In this document: positions 53,099-62,561 of the stretch, in pieces | Position numbering within the stretch: the stretch's first letter is position 1 | Layout: each line of letters starts with the position of its first letter | NCBI GenBank assembly: GCA_023474015.1 | Contig: JAMCYN010000049.1 | Coordinates: 97,795-161,794, forward strand | Length of the DNA stretch: 64,000 bases | Reading direction: 5' to 3' | Origin: Armatimonadota bacterium | GTDB lineage: Bacteria; Armatimonadota; UBA5829 | The notes under the pieces: generated by a model | What the model was told of the DNA's origin: nothing | Seen by the model: the letters and a program-made list of their open reading frames with translations, nothing else | The model's database searches: none | Program-made: the position numbers and the translations under genes

Positions 53099-53182
53099 GA
53101 AGAATGCAGAATGCAGAGTACAGAATGACCTACGATTGGGAGGTCCTTTCATTCTGCATTCTGCATTCATCATTCTGCATTT
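53099..53182. repeat. GCAGAAT heptad hairpin between convergent genes (family D, copy 3)
   Basis: Left arm GAATGCAGAATGCAGAGTAC plus AGAATG, centre GACCTACGATTGGGAGGTC, right arm CATTCTGCATTCTGCATTC plus more. Same architecture and nearly the same sequence as 42313-42395, again between convergent genes and ending next to the yfcE stop. Confidence 0.85.
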
Positions 53183-53183
53183 C

Positions 53184-53741
53184 CTATTGTGTCTTCGCGA
53201 TCAAAGACCCATCCTCGACATTGATCACCCTCGCCTCATCCTCGGTGATAATCCCCACGCTCGGCGCGGGCCTGCCGTTGACCTCATACTTGGGAATCGA
53301 CGGGCTGCCGGGGTTGAGGAGAGTCACGCCGTCCACATTCTCAAGCACGGGAATATGCGTGTGGCCGGAGATGAAGTAATCCGCCTTGTAGCGCTTCCCC
53401 AACTCGATCATTTGGCTTCGCACCAGCATGTGACCGTGGTTTACGACGATGCGAATTCCGTTCAAGCTGGCATACGCATACGGCGACTGCACCGGCATCT
53501 TCAATAGTTCTTCGTAGACCTGCGAGTCACAGTTGCCCTGCGCGATCAGGATAGGGATATCGAGGCCGTTGAGCACATCCACGAACGCGGGGATATCGTA
53601 CCCTTCCCCGCAGCCAAGCCTCGGCGGATGATACAGCACATCCCCCGCGTGGACGATCATATCGGCCCCGTCGAAAAACTCCAGCGCACGCCGAAGCGCC
53701 GAAACGTTCCCGTGCGTGTCACTAATAACCCCAATCAGCAT
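53184..53741 (-). CDS. yfcE: YfcE-type metallophosphodiesterase
   Basis: A 185-residue calcineurin-like phosphodiesterase with the full metal-site set: ISDTHGN, HAGDV, GNCD, NHGH and SGHTH, ending in LLNPGSPS. Family members hydrolyse phosphodiesters in vitro; the physiological substrate is unknown. Last gene of the minus-strand supra-operon; a family B heptad array fills the gap after htrA. Confidence 0.9.
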   Translation of the reverse strand: MLIGVISDTHGNVSALRRALEFFDGADMIVHAGDVLYHPPRLGCGEGYDIPAFVDVLNGLDIPILIAQGNCDSQVYEELLKMPVQSPYAYASLNGIRIVVNHGHMLVRSQMIELGKRYKADYFISGHTHIPVLENVDGVTLLNPGSPSIPKYEVNGRPAPSVGIITEDEARVINVEDGSLIAKTQ

Positions 53742-53743
53742 CC

Positions 53744-53778
53744 CTTCTAACTTCTAACCTCTTACCTCTAACCTCTAT
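53744..53778. repeat. TCTAACY heptad array between htrA and yfcE (family B)
   Basis: Five units (TCTAACT, TCTAACC, TCTTACC, TCTAACC, TCTATTG). On the minus strand it starts with the htrA TAG stop and ends with AGAAGGG two bases before the yfcE ATG, so it also provides the only ribosome-binding-like purines for yfcE. Confidence 0.85.
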
Positions 53779-54965
53779 TGGGGTTGCGCCCCGAAGTTCT
53801 CCGGCTGCTGCTCGACCCGCACGCCCACCGTTCCGATCCGACCCGTGGCCGCGTGCCACACTTCGAGGGTCGCGCGCTGGCCGACCTTCATCTTTCCGAC
53901 CTCGGCGGAGATGGTCGTCTTGCCGTTCTCGGCCTTGAGGCTGCCGGAAAGCGGCTTGCCGTTGAACTTCAGGATGATATCGTTCGGCTGAAGGCCTGCT
54001 TTCGCCGCGGGGCTGTCGCGATAGACCTCTCCGACCTCCGCGCCGTCGTCCTTCGGCAGGTTCTGAACCCCGGCTTTCTGGAGTTCACCCCGGCGCTGAT
54101 CGTTATACGGCCCGTACCTGATGCCCAGGTAAGGCCGCACGACATTCTTATACTTAACAAGCTGCTCGACGATTCTCAGCACGCTGTTGCTCGGAATGGC
54201 GAAGCCTATGCCGATATTGCCGCCGCCCGGCGAGGTCGAGAGAATGGCCGTGTTGATTCCCACGAGATTGCCGTTAATATCAGCCAGCGCCCCGCCGCTA
54301 TTGCCTCGATTGATGGCTGCGTCGGTCTGGATAACGCCTTCAAGCATCCTGCCGCCGATATCGACATCACGCTTGGCGCTCACCACTCCTACGGTCACGG
54401 TCGGCCCAAGCCCCAAGGCGTTGCCGACCGCTATGACCCAATCGCCCACCTGCAGGGTGTTCGAGTCATGCGCGAAAGTGGCAAAAGGCAGGCTCCTCGC
54501 ATCAATCTTGATCACCGCGAGATCGGACTGCCGGTCCGTGCCGATCAGCTTGGCCGCATACTTCTTCCCACCGTGCAGGGTCACGGTCAACTGCGCCGCG
54601 TCCTGAACCACATGGTTGTTGGTGATCACGTAGCCGTCTGAGGCATAGATAACGCCGGACGCCTGCCCACGGGGGATAACCTCCTCGGGCCCGCCGAACG
54701 GAATGCCGAAGAAGTCGGAAACCCCGCCCTGGCGCACCGGCTTACCGACCGTGTCGATATTGACCACATACTCGCCGACCTTGGCCGCCGCGTTCCGCAC
54801 CGGATTATTGGTGCCGACCTTGTCAATCCCGATCCCGACTCGCGGCAATTCCGGGGCAACGACCGGCGCGCGACCACCCGCCGGGCCATACACCGACCGC
54901 AGCGCGAGCACGCAGACCAGGAATCCAAGCACAAACACAACTACATACGAAACGAACCGGTTCAT
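53775..54965 (-). CDS. HtrA/DegQ-type serine protease
   Basis: A 396-residue membrane-anchored protease: one N-terminal span (residues 5-25), a trypsin domain with intact triad (His118 in TNNHVV, Asp148 in SDLAVIKI, Ser223 in NRGNSGGA) and one C-terminal PDZ domain (around 285-385). It handles misfolded exported proteins. ATG 54965 overlaps the ribH stop as ATGA, so it is translated with the riboflavin operon, an unusual placement. Confidence 0.93.
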   Translation of the reverse strand: MNRFVSYVVVFVLGFLVCVLALRSVYGPAGGRAPVVAPELPRVGIGIDKVGTNNPVRNAAAKVGEYVVNIDTVGKPVRQGGVSDFFGIPFGGPEEVIPRGQASGVIYASDGYVITNNHVVQDAAQLTVTLHGGKKYAAKLIGTDRQSDLAVIKIDARSLPFATFAHDSNTLQVGDWVIAVGNALGLGPTVTVGVVSAKRDVDIGGRMLEGVIQTDAAINRGNSGGALADINGNLVGINTAILSTSPGGGNIGIGFAIPSNSVLRIVEQLVKYKNVVRPYLGIRYGPYNDQRRGELQKAGVQNLPKDDGAEVGEVYRDSPAAKAGLQPNDIILKFNGKPLSGSLKAENGKTTISAEVGKMKVGQRATLEVWHAATGRIGTVGVRVEQQPENFGAQPQ

Positions 54966-55432
54966 TTCCCCAGGCTCCTGAGAAGATTCGCCATCTCAAT
55001 CGCTGACTCCGCCGCCGCGAAGCCCTTGTTTCCGGCCTTGGTCCCGGCGCGCTCGATGGCCTGCTCGATACTATCCGTAGTCAATACCCCGAATATGGTC
55101 GGCACACCCGTGGACATCCCCACTTGGGCTATGCCCTTGCTCACCTCGGCGGCGATATAGTCGAAGTGAGGCGTGGAGCCCCGGATCACGGTCCCGAGGC
55201 ACAGCACGGCGTCATACTTTTTGCTCTCGGCCATATTCTTGGCTATCGCCGGAATTTCGAAAGCGCCCGGCACCCATGCCACGGCGATATCCTCATCCGC
55301 CGCCCCATGCCGCTTGAGCGCATCCACCGCCCCATCCAGCAGCTTACCGGTTATGAACTCATTAAATCTGCTCGCGACTATGCCGAACTTCAGGCCCTTC
55401 GCAATGAGCTGACCTTCATACGTCTTGGGCAT
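54962..55432 (-). CDS. ribH: 6,7-dimethyl-8-ribityllumazine synthase
   Basis: A 156-residue enzyme making lumazine from the butanone-phosphate and pyrimidine precursors. Motifs: [36 protein letters not shown] and [19 protein letters not shown] 55432 has GGAGGG eight bases upstream. It overlaps the extended ribBA end by 17 bases. Fourth gene of the rib set. Confidence 0.95.
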   Translation of the reverse strand: MPKTYEGQLIAKGLKFGIVASRFNEFITGKLLDGAVDALKRHGAADEDIAVAWVPGAFEIPAIAKNMAESKKYDAVLCLGTVIRGSTPHFDYIAAEVSKGIAQVGMSTGVPTIFGVLTTDSIEQAIERAGTKAGNKGFAAAESAIEMANLLRSLGK

Positions 55433-56720
55433 TGCATTCGCCCTCCCTTCTGTTCCCTGTTCCCTGTTCCCTATCCCCTGTCCCTTTGCATTTCTTGAAC
55501 AGGTCCTCACTCAACAAGTGACCCATGCGCTCCCGCTTGGTGTTCAAATATCGAGCATTGTCCGAGTTCGGATCGCAGACAAGCGGCACACGCTCGACTA
55601 TCTCCAGATCATAGCCCTGCAGTGCCACGTATTTGCCGGGATTGTTGGTCAGAAGCCGGATTTTCTTCAGCCCCAGATCGACCAATATCTGCGCGCCGAG
55701 GCTATAGTCGCGCATGTCGCTGGGGAAGCCCAGCATGTGGTTCGCATCGACCGTATCGACGCCGTGGTCCTGCAGCACATAGGCCTTGAGCTTATTCACC
55801 AGCCCGATCCCCCGACCCTCCTGGTGATATATGTAAAGGACGACCCCCCTGCCCTCCTCGGCGACCATTCTCATCGAGGTCTCCAACTGCTCGCCGCAGT
55901 CGCACCGAAGCGAGCCGAGCACATCGCCCGTCAGGCAGCCCGAGTGAATGCGGACAAGCGTCGGCTCGCCGCTCGATACATCCCCCATCACCAGCGCGAT
56001 ATACGGGTTGGACTCGACAGTGGACTGATACCCGTGCGCCACGAACTCACCAAATTTCGTAGGTATCCGGCACGCCGCGAACTCAAATACCAATCGCTCG
56101 TTCACACGGCGATATTTGATGAGGTCGGCGATGGTGGCGACCTTCATATCCCACTTCTTCGCAATCTCAAGCAACTCAGGCAGCCGCGCCATGGAGCCGT
56201 CCTCACTCAAAATCTCGCACAGCACCCCGCTCGACCCCATCCCCGCGAGCCTAACCAGGTCCACGACAGCCTCCGTGTGCCCGGCCCGCACCAGCACGCC
56301 GCCCTCTTCAGCCCTGAGAGGGTGCACGTGGCCGGGGCGCCCCAAGTCCTCAGGCCTGGCGCTCGCATCGGCGAAGACCTTGATTGTGGTCGCGCGGTCG
56401 GCGGCGGATATGCCCGTGGTGGTTCCCTGCACGGCGTCCACGCTAACGGTGAACGCGGTCCCCAGCTTGGCGGTGTTGTGCTCCACCATCATCGGCAGGC
56501 CCAACTCCTCCAGGCGCTCCTCGGTGGTGGGCACGCAGATCATCCCGCGGCCGTATTTCGCCATAAAGTTGACCGCCTCTGGCGTGGCCGCCTCCGCCGC
56601 CATTATGAAGTCGCCTTCGTTCTCCCGGTCCTCGTCATCGACCACGATAATCATCTTCCCGGCCTTGATATCCTCAAGAGCCTCGGGAATAGTGGCGAAG
56701 ACGTTTTCTTTACAATCCAT
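55416..56720 (-). CDS. ribBA: bifunctional DHBP synthase and GTP cyclohydrolase II
   Basis: A 434-residue fusion. The N-terminal RibB domain ([24 protein letters not shown]) makes dihydroxybutanone phosphate; the C-terminal RibA domain ([20 protein letters not shown] zinc site, [12 protein letters not shown]) opens GTP. The last 22 residues ([16 protein letters not shown] and on) are not family sequence; they are encoded by a heptad array and extend the frame over the start of ribH. Confidence 0.94.
   Translation of the reverse strand: MDCKENVFATIPEALEDIKAGKMIIVVDDEDRENEGDFIMAAEAATPEAVNFMAKYGRGMICVPTTEERLEELGLPMMVEHNTAKLGTAFTVSVDAVQGTTTGISAADRATTIKVFADASARPEDLGRPGHVHPLRAEEGGVLVRAGHTEAVVDLVRLAGMGSSGVLCEILSEDGSMARLPELLEIAKKWDMKVATIADLIKYRRVNERLVFEFAACRIPTKFGEFVAHGYQSTVESNPYIALVMGDVSSGEPTLVRIHSGCLTGDVLGSLRCDCGEQLETSMRMVAEEGRGVVLYIYHQEGRGIGLVNKLKAYVLQDHGVDTVDANHMLGFPSDMRDYSLGAQILVDLGLKKIRLLTNNPGKYVALQGYDLEIVERVPLVCDPNSDNARYLNTKRERMGHLLSEDLFKKCKGTGDREQGTGNRREGECNAQDV
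55447..55486. repeat. GTTCCCT heptad array inside the ribBA 3' end (family E)
   Basis: TTCTGTTCCCTGTTCCCT, another GTTCCCT, then ATCCCCT and GTCCCTT. About six units, read through in frame by ribBA. Confidence 0.85.
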
Positions 56721-56764
56721 ATAACCTACTACCTTTGTTGCTTAGTAACTCTGTTGGTCGGTCT

Positions 56765-56786
56765 TTTCTGTTCCCTATCCCCTATA
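56765..56786. repeat. GTTCCCT heptad array at the ribE stop (family E)
   Basis: TTCTGTTCCCTATCCCCTAT. On the minus strand the ribE stop TAG begins the array (TAGGGGATAGGGAACAG). Confidence 0.75.
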
Positions 56787-57420
56787 TAAACCCCGCCTCA
56801 CGCAGCGTATCCTCGGTCACACCCGAGCCCCCCTGACGCGCGCCGGTGAACTTCTCGACGTACTTGCCTATGATATCCGTTTCCAGATTGACCCTGTTCC
56901 CCGGCTTCCGCAGGCCCAAGGTCGTGCCGTTGAGGGTGTGCGGTATCACCGCGATCACAAATCCCGAACTATCGCACGAGGCCACCGTCAGACTGATCCC
57001 ATCAATGGCAATCGAGCCTTTCTCGACCACATAGCGAAGCACCTCCGCCGGCGCGCTAACCCGAATCACTCTGGACTCACCCAGCGGCGCGATGGACGCG
57101 ATTATCCCGACGCCGTCCACGTGGCCCAGCACGAAGTGCCCGCCAATCGGCTTGCCCGCCCTAAGGCTGGCCTCCAGGTTCACTCTATCGCCCACCCGCA
57201 GGTCCTTCAGCGTGCTCCGCTGAAGCGTCTCGGGAACGGCATCGAACGATAGCTCACCACTGCCGATTGAAGTAACTGTCAGGCACACGCCGTTAACCGC
57301 CACGCTGTCACCCAGCGCGACCTCAGCCGCCATCTTGCCGCACACGACGCTGAGCCTCCACACCGTCCCCGGCGTGATGCCCCTCACTATGCCGATCTCT
57401 TCAATCAGTCCCGTAAACAA
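56782..57420 (-). CDS. ribE: riboflavin synthase, alpha subunit
   Basis: A 212-residue enzyme with two lumazine-binding repeats (MFTGLIEEIG to about residue 95, and GGHFVLGHVDGVG to 190), catalysing lumazine dismutation to riboflavin. Motif VNGVCLTV and its partner IDGISLTV mark the two halves. TTG 57420 overlaps the ribD end by 20 bases. Confidence 0.95.
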   Translation of the reverse strand: MFTGLIEEIGIVRGITPGTVWRLSVVCGKMAAEVALGDSVAVNGVCLTVTSIGSGELSFDAVPETLQRSTLKDLRVGDRVNLEASLRAGKPIGGHFVLGHVDGVGIIASIAPLGESRVIRVSAPAEVLRYVVEKGSIAIDGISLTVASCDSSGFVIAVIPHTLNGTTLGLRKPGNRVNLETDIIGKYVEKFTGARQGGSGVTEDTLREAGFI

Positions 57421-58492
57421 CGTATCCCTCGACCATCACATCATCCCCAAAGCGCCTGACCTTCACGCGATCCAGCAAGATCGACGACGCCACCGTCTCC
57501 GCACCAAGGCCCGCCACGGCGCTTACGGCCTCACGGCCGCCAATTATGCGGGGCGCATAAAAATAGATCACCTTGTCCACGACCTTCTCCTCCAGCGCCG
57601 CCGCCGCGACTTCGCCGCCGCCCTCGATCAACACTGAGATACACCCCATCTCGGCCAATTGCCTCATCAGATCAGCAATCGACGGCTGCCCGGCAACTTG
57701 CCTCAATGTAAGTATACGCGCCCCGGCCCGCTCAAGTTTCATCAACGAGTCTCCGTGCGCGGAAGCGGGAGCGGCGATTATCGCCTCGACCTGCCCGCTT
57801 AGCAACTGCATGTGCTCGGGCAAGCGTCCGCTCGCTGTTACAACCACCCGCCTCGGGTAGTAGACCCTCTTGCCGACCCGCGCGGTCAACTTCGGATCAT
57901 CCGTGCGGGCCGTATTTCCGCCGACAACTATCGCGTCCACCCGGCTCCTAATTCGATGGGCGTAGGCCCTGGAGCGCTCGTTTGTGATCCACTTGGAGTC
58001 GCCGGTTCGCGTCGCGATCTTGCCATCAAGGCTCATCGCGGATTTCAGGATGACGAACGGCATCCCCGTCGTCCGGTGCTTGATATAAGCCTCGTTCAGC
58101 CGCCGGGCCTCGTCCTCGCAAATCGGACCGTGCACGGCGACCCCCGCCGCCCTCAGTTCGTTCAAGCCCTTCGACGCGACTTTCTCATCCGGATCGACCA
58201 TCGCCACATACACCTCGGCGATGCCCGCCTCGATGATCGCCTGCGTGCAGGGAGGAGTCCGGCCATAATGACAACAAGGCTCCAGCGTGACATACATTGT
58301 AGCGCCCTTCGCCTCGGCGCCCGCCCGCCTGAGCGCGAATACCTCGGCATGAGGCTCACCAGCTCGGGGGTGATACCCTTCACCGACGATCTTGCCGCTG
58401 TTCACAACTACCGCCCCAACCATCGGGTTCGGGCTGGTCCTGCCGCGCCCGGCGAGAGCAAGCGCCCTGCGCATAAAATCAGTGTGTGTCAC
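57401..58492 (-). CDS. ribD: bifunctional riboflavin deaminase/reductase
   Basis: A 363-residue fusion. The deaminase domain has the zinc motif GEPHAEVFAL with PCCHYGRTPPC; the reductase domain starts near residue 145 (PFVILKSAMSLDGKIAT) and holds GGNTARTDDP and IEGGGEVAAAAL. It performs the second and third steps of riboflavin synthesis. It overlaps the membrane-protein gene upstream by four bases. No FMN riboswitch was seen because the gene is internal to a longer operon. Confidence 0.95.
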   Translation of the reverse strand: MTHTDFMRRALALAGRGRTSPNPMVGAVVVNSGKIVGEGYHPRAGEPHAEVFALRRAGAEAKGATMYVTLEPCCHYGRTPPCTQAIIEAGIAEVYVAMVDPDEKVASKGLNELRAAGVAVHGPICEDEARRLNEAYIKHRTTGMPFVILKSAMSLDGKIATRTGDSKWITNERSRAYAHRIRSRVDAIVVGGNTARTDDPKLTARVGKRVYYPRRVVVTASGRLPEHMQLLSGQVEAIIAAPASAHGDSLMKLERAGARILTLRQVAGQPSIADLMRQLAEMGCISVLIEGGGEVAAAALEEKVVDKVIYFYAPRIIGGREAVSAVAGLGAETVASSILLDRVKVRRFGDDVMVEGYVVYGTD

Positions 58493-58854
58493 TTTCTATC
58501 CTGCCGCTGAGCATCCATCAATTCTTCGCGAATGCGGCGGTTCAAGGCCCTAAGCCCCTTCGCCACCTCGCTCAGATCAAGCAGCGCGAGCACGACCACG
58601 GCCATCCCGATTATCAAACAAACCGACCAGTAGAGCAGCTTACCCAGCGTATCAATGCGGATGCTAACCCACGGCCCCAGGAACATCATCACGAACAGCG
58701 CCTCGATAAGCACAGCCAGTCCGATCCGAAGCATACGCTGGCGGCGGCCGATTACCCCCTCCAGCGCGCGCCACTTCCTTACCTCGGCTATGAACGCCGC
58801 CCCAACAACAGCCATCCCCGCGAGTGATATCCACTGGATCATGGATTCAAGCAT
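58489..58854 (-). CDS. small membrane protein, hypothetical
   Basis: A 121-residue protein with three membrane spans (around residues 8-24, 45-65 and 74-94) and a basic C-terminal helix. No family recognised. It lies between rpe (one-base gap) and ribD (four-base overlap), so it is fully embedded in the operon. Confidence 0.75.
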   Translation of the reverse strand: MLESMIQWISLAGMAVVGAAFIAEVRKWRALEGVIGRRQRMLRIGLAVLIEALFVMMFLGPWVSIRIDTLGKLLYWSVCLIIGMAVVVLALLDLSEVAKGLRALNRRIREELMDAQRQDRK

Positions 58855-58855
58855 G

Positions 58856-59524
58856 CTAAGTAGCCTTTGCCGACTCCCTCAAAAGCTCGAAAGCCTCCTT
58901 GATCGGCAGATTGCTTCCGAAAACAGATGACCCGGCGATCAACACATTCGCTCCCGCGCGCACGACCCTCGGCGCAGTATCAACATCTAATCCACCATCC
59001 ACAGCGATATCGATATTCGCCCCGGCCTCCTCGGCCATCCGGCGTGCGTCGGCTATCTTCGGTACAACGGCCTCGATAAACTCCTGGCCGCCGAAGCCGG
59101 GGTTCACGGTCATAATCAGGAGTATGTCTATATCCTTGATGATGTGCTCGATCATACACAGCGGCGTCGACGGGTTCAGCGCCACCCCGGCCTGAATCCC
59201 AAGCGCCTTGATCTGCTGGATAGCTCGATGCAGGTGGACACAGGCCTCCGCATGAACGGTAATCTCGCTAGCTCCCGCGTCGCGGAACTGCTCCACGTAA
59301 CGCTCCGGATGCTCGATCATCAAATGCACAAGCATCGGCAGCCGCGTAAGCGACCTGACCGCCTTTATGACCATAGGCCCGAACGTGATGTTCGGCACAA
59401 AATGGCCGTCCATAACGTCACAGTGAAACGCACCCGCGCCGCACGCCTCGACCTCGGCCACGTCCTTGCTTAAGTTGCTGAAATCCGCCGATAGCAGCGA
59501 CGGAGCTATTATGATTTCTCTCAT
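58856..59524 (-). CDS. rpe: ribulose-phosphate 3-epimerase
   Basis: A 222-residue TIM-barrel enzyme of the pentose phosphate pathway. Motifs: IAPSLLSADF, FHCDVMDGHFVPN (metal and catalytic Asp), MTVNPGFGGQ and IAVDGGLDVDTA. ATG 59524 matches the family start; GTG 59542 would add six residues and overlap the kinase gene by 17 bases. Its place after a PASTA kinase gene matches the prkC-rsgA-rpe order of Firmicutes, but rsgA is absent. Confidence 0.94.
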   Translation of the reverse strand: MREIIIAPSLLSADFSNLSKDVAEVEACGAGAFHCDVMDGHFVPNITFGPMVIKAVRSLTRLPMLVHLMIEHPERYVEQFRDAGASEITVHAEACVHLHRAIQQIKALGIQAGVALNPSTPLCMIEHIIKDIDILLIMTVNPGFGGQEFIEAVVPKIADARRMAEEAGANIDIAVDGGLDVDTAPRVVRAGANVLIAGSSVFGSNLPIKEAFELLRESAKAT

Positions 59525-59525
59525 A

Positions 59526-61217
59526 TCAGTATGTGTCGTCACTCACCAATTCTCCGCCCACGTAGACCCTGATCCTTGCCGATGAGCCATGCACGGTCAC
59601 CGGCACGGGGAATTTGTCCCCAGGCTCCCGGGCCTGTTCGTAGACAGTATTGTCTCCCCTATCATCGGAGACCTCGATCTTGACCTCCTGAGGCCCGTCG
59701 GCGTCGGCGGGCACTTCAACATCCACCGTGAACTTGCGTTTCACGCTCTCCGAGTCCGTTCCACTCATGTCGGGCTCCGGCGGAGTCTCTTCACTCGGCT
59801 TCGGACCCAGGCTGACCACGAGGTCAACCGTGCTCCCGGGCGCCTTGGACATCCCCGCCGGCGGGTCCTGTGAAACCACGTAGTTCACGGGGACTTTATC
59901 GCTGTATTCTTCCTTGATCTTTCCGATAGCGAAACCTGCCCGCACCACCAGCTCGGTCGCATCGGCCTCGGACCTCTCGGATAGATCCGGCACTTTGACC
60001 TGGCTCGGGCCGGAGCTTATCTTCACCCTTACGATGGGGTTGCTCTTAGGCACCATTGCGTTGGCCGGTGGAATCACTGAGCATATCTGCCCGGCGGGAT
60101 ACATATCGCTCGAGGCCGTGCCGTCATCCACCAGCGTTATTCCGGCATTCTGGGCTTCCAACTGCGCCTCATCCCAGGTCTTGCCCAGCAAAGGCGGCAC
60201 TCGAATCTCGCTGTCTCGGCCCATAATAAGCATCGTTGCGCCCAGCGAAATCATAACAACCAGCACGAACAGTGCCGTCAGCCACACAAACCGCGATTTC
60301 ATGGAAGACTCTTCGCCCACATCCGACCCCTGCGGCTCAACCGCAGCCCGCGAGGTCATCGGCGCATACGCGGGCACACTTGTGGGCTTGCCGACCCGCA
60401 GCGCCTCGCTGATCGCCCGAAGGTCCGCCAGCATCGACCCGGCGTCCTGATAGCGGTTATCCGGCGCGGTCTCGATAGCTTTCATCACAATATCGTTCAG
60501 CGACTTCGGCACCGCCGTATTGATCAGCCGGGGCGCGGTGGGAGTCTCTTTCATCTTCATCATCGCCACGGCCACCGAGGTCGGCGCATCGAACGGCGTC
60601 TGGCCGGTCAGCATCTCGTAGAGCACAACACCAATCGAGTAGAGGTCCGACGTGGGAGACGGAGCATGGCCCTCCGCAATCTCCGGGGCCTCATACTGGA
60701 CCGAGCGCGCGCTGTAGCGGTCGGCGACCTCCGGCGACTCATCGAGCGCCTTGCGCAGCCCAAAGTCGGTCAGCTTCACTTCGCCATCCGGACTCACGAT
60801 TATGTCCTGAGAGCCGATATCGCCGTGCACAACCCGATTGGCATGAGCATATTCAAGGGCCTCAAGCACAGGCATAATGATGTCCAGCGACAGCGATACG
60901 CCCATCGCCCCAGCCCGCCGTATCCGCTCCTTGACACTCACTCCACGCGCGTGCTCCGTAGCGACAAAGCAGTCCGCATCTGGGCAATCCGCGTCGATCA
61001 CCCTGGCTATATTCGGATGGGCCAGCCCCGATACCTCGCCGTATGATCGCGTTACCGACTCGGCAAAAGTTCGATTCTCGACAAGCTCCCGCCTGAGGAC
61101 CTTCAGCGCCACCAGCCGGTTCAACACCTTATCCCGCGACTTATAGACCGAAAACAGCGGCCCGTCCCCGATCTTTTCCAGGACCTCATAGCGGTAGTTT
61201 ATGATTTTTCCTATCAC
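59526..61217 (-). CDS. PASTA-domain serine/threonine kinase (PknB/PrkC-like)
   Basis: A 563-residue receptor kinase: a cytoplasmic kinase domain (residues 1-270), one span (about 308-330), two PASTA domains (335-465) and a beta-rich tail. PASTA domains bind peptidoglycan fragments. The ATP lysine (Lys39) and DFG (151-153) are intact, but the catalytic loop reads HGDIGSQD: Arg, Lys and Asn of HRDxKxxN are replaced by Gly132, Gly135 and Asp138. Activity may be reduced or altered. No PP2C phosphatase gene is adjacent. GTG 61217 overlaps the DUF362 stop. Confidence 0.9.
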   Translation of the reverse strand: MIGKIINYRYEVLEKIGDGPLFSVYKSRDKVLNRLVALKVLRRELVENRTFAESVTRSYGEVSGLAHPNIARVIDADCPDADCFVATEHARGVSVKERIRRAGAMGVSLSLDIIMPVLEALEYAHANRVVHGDIGSQDIIVSPDGEVKLTDFGLRKALDESPEVADRYSARSVQYEAPEIAEGHAPSPTSDLYSIGVVLYEMLTGQTPFDAPTSVAVAMMKMKETPTAPRLINTAVPKSLNDIVMKAIETAPDNRYQDAGSMLADLRAISEALRVGKPTSVPAYAPMTSRAAVEPQGSDVGEESSMKSRFVWLTALFVLVVMISLGATMLIMGRDSEIRVPPLLGKTWDEAQLEAQNAGITLVDDGTASSDMYPAGQICSVIPPANAMVPKSNPIVRVKISSGPSQVKVPDLSERSEADATELVVRAGFAIGKIKEEYSDKVPVNYVVSQDPPAGMSKAPGSTVDLVVSLGPKPSEETPPEPDMSGTDSESVKRKFTVDVEVPADADGPQEVKIEVSDDRGDNTVYEQAREPGDKFPVPVTVHGSSARIRVYVGGELVSDDTY

Positions 61218-62308
61218 TCGCGTGATCTCCCATACGACTTAAAGAGCTTCCCCCACTTCGTCCGCAGCATCCGGTCCACCCTTGGCTTGCCGACGCACGG
61301 GTACCAGAAGCCGTCGTGATACAGCCGGGAAGCGTAGTAGGACCACGGACTAATGAAGCTCCTCAAGAGTATATTCTCAAGCGGCTTCAGCGGGCCGTGG
61401 TAGATGAGCTTCTGCCCGCGGCTGGCAAAGGTCTCCATCTTCTCGTGAAAGTGAAAATTGACCTCGGATATGTCCTCGCCGACCACCTCGATCTCCTTCG
61501 GGTCGGCGCATCCCAGCCCGCGCTCGTGGGCAAGCCTGAGGAACTTCAGGCTCATTGGGTCGAAGCCCATCAGTTTCGCGCTTATAGCGTCAATTGCCAC
61601 CTGGTCCGCGCTCGCCAGTATGTAATCTTTTTCGTGCGGCATCATCGCGCGGGGCCCCGGCCCATCGCCGGCGATGGTGCCGTCGGTCACGGCGAATATG
61701 CCGGGGTGAATCTCCTTCTGAATCGCGAGCAAATCCACCAGCGTCTCATGTATCACCGAGTGCGTCCAATGGCGGTTCTCCCGGAGCAGTCCTCCGAACG
61801 CATTCTTCATCGCACCGGTCATCGTGGTAAAAACGTGCGTCTTGACCGTCGGCAGGTGCACGGCGTTCTTGTCGATCATGACATCCGGAATCATTATGCC
61901 GTCCGGAAAAACCTTGTCCAGCGCCAGCATCTCGGCCTTGGGCTGATACTTGATCCAGTTGACGCCTTCCTCATAAAGATACATGAACTCGAGCTTGTGC
62001 TTCTCGATGACGGAATCCAGGTGGTTGTTTGTCGCGCCCAGCTTCGGGTCCACGACCACCGTCCTGTTCTGCGCGGGAATCAGGTTGGCGTATCCCGCAT
62101 CCTTGAGTGCCTGCGTCACGCCATCGAGCTGCCACGGCGTCGTGGAGCACGCGGGGAAGTAGTAGTGCCAGGAAATATTGATCTTGAGGATCGTATCCTT
62201 GTCCTTGGGAAGATGATCCTCGAAATCCGCGAGCTTCATCAGCCTGGCGTAGTCTTCAATCACGCTTTCAGGGGTCGTCTTAATTACGGCTACTTTGGAC
62301 TTGCTCAT
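61214..62308 (-). CDS. DUF362-family protein
   Basis: A 364-residue soluble protein with the DUF362 pattern: ILKINISWHYYFPACSTTPW near residue 42, LPTVKTHVFTTMTGAMKNAFGG in the middle, and ADQVAIDAISAKLMGFD. Some family members carry ferredoxin domains, but none is seen here. Role unknown. It is the first gene of the coupled kinase-rpe-rib operon. Confidence 0.85.
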   Translation of the reverse strand: MSKSKVAVIKTTPESVIEDYARLMKLADFEDHLPKDKDTILKINISWHYYFPACSTTPWQLDGVTQALKDAGYANLIPAQNRTVVVDPKLGATNNHLDSVIEKHKLEFMYLYEEGVNWIKYQPKAEMLALDKVFPDGIMIPDVMIDKNAVHLPTVKTHVFTTMTGAMKNAFGGLLRENRHWTHSVIHETLVDLLAIQKEIHPGIFAVTDGTIAGDGPGPRAMMPHEKDYILASADQVAIDAISAKLMGFDPMSLKFLRLAHERGLGCADPKEIEVVGEDISEVNFHFHEKMETFASRGQKLIYHGPLKPLENILLRSFISPWSYYASRLYHDGFWYPCVGKPRVDRMLRTKWGKLFKSYGRSRE

Positions 62309-62319
62309 GCTTTATGCAC

Positions 62320-62541
62320 CTATCCCTGATTGCTGAGTCCACGTACGGCTCTCAGGGCGACACTTATCACACATCCCGCCACCACAACTAGATATACGCA
62401 GCGACTCACGGCCACCAGTTCCAAGCCGAGATCGAACAGGCCCCGCGAACCCATAACGAGACCCACACTCAGCGCCAGGAACAGCAGCCCCATCACCACA
62501 ATCCATATCGCGATGGCCCAATCCGTGTATCTGTCCGCCAA
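62320..62541 (-). CDS. small two-span membrane protein, hypothetical
   Basis: About 73 residues with two membrane spans (IWIVVMGLLFLALSVGLVM and VYLVVVAGCVISVAL). The start is unsure: TTG 62541 or TTG 62556; the longer frame would translate a heptad repeat. No family recognised. It lies 11 bases before the DUF362 start. Confidence 0.5.
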   Translation of the reverse strand: MADRYTDWAIAIWIVVMGLLFLALSVGLVMGSRGLFDLGLELVAVSRCVYLVVVAGCVISVALRAVRGLSNQG

Positions 62542-62561
62542 GCTTCTATACCCCAAATCGG

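Noticed and set aside
58489..58860. FMN riboswitch before ribD
   Set aside because: ribD is internal to an operon with overlapping genes; no conserved RFN element was seen.
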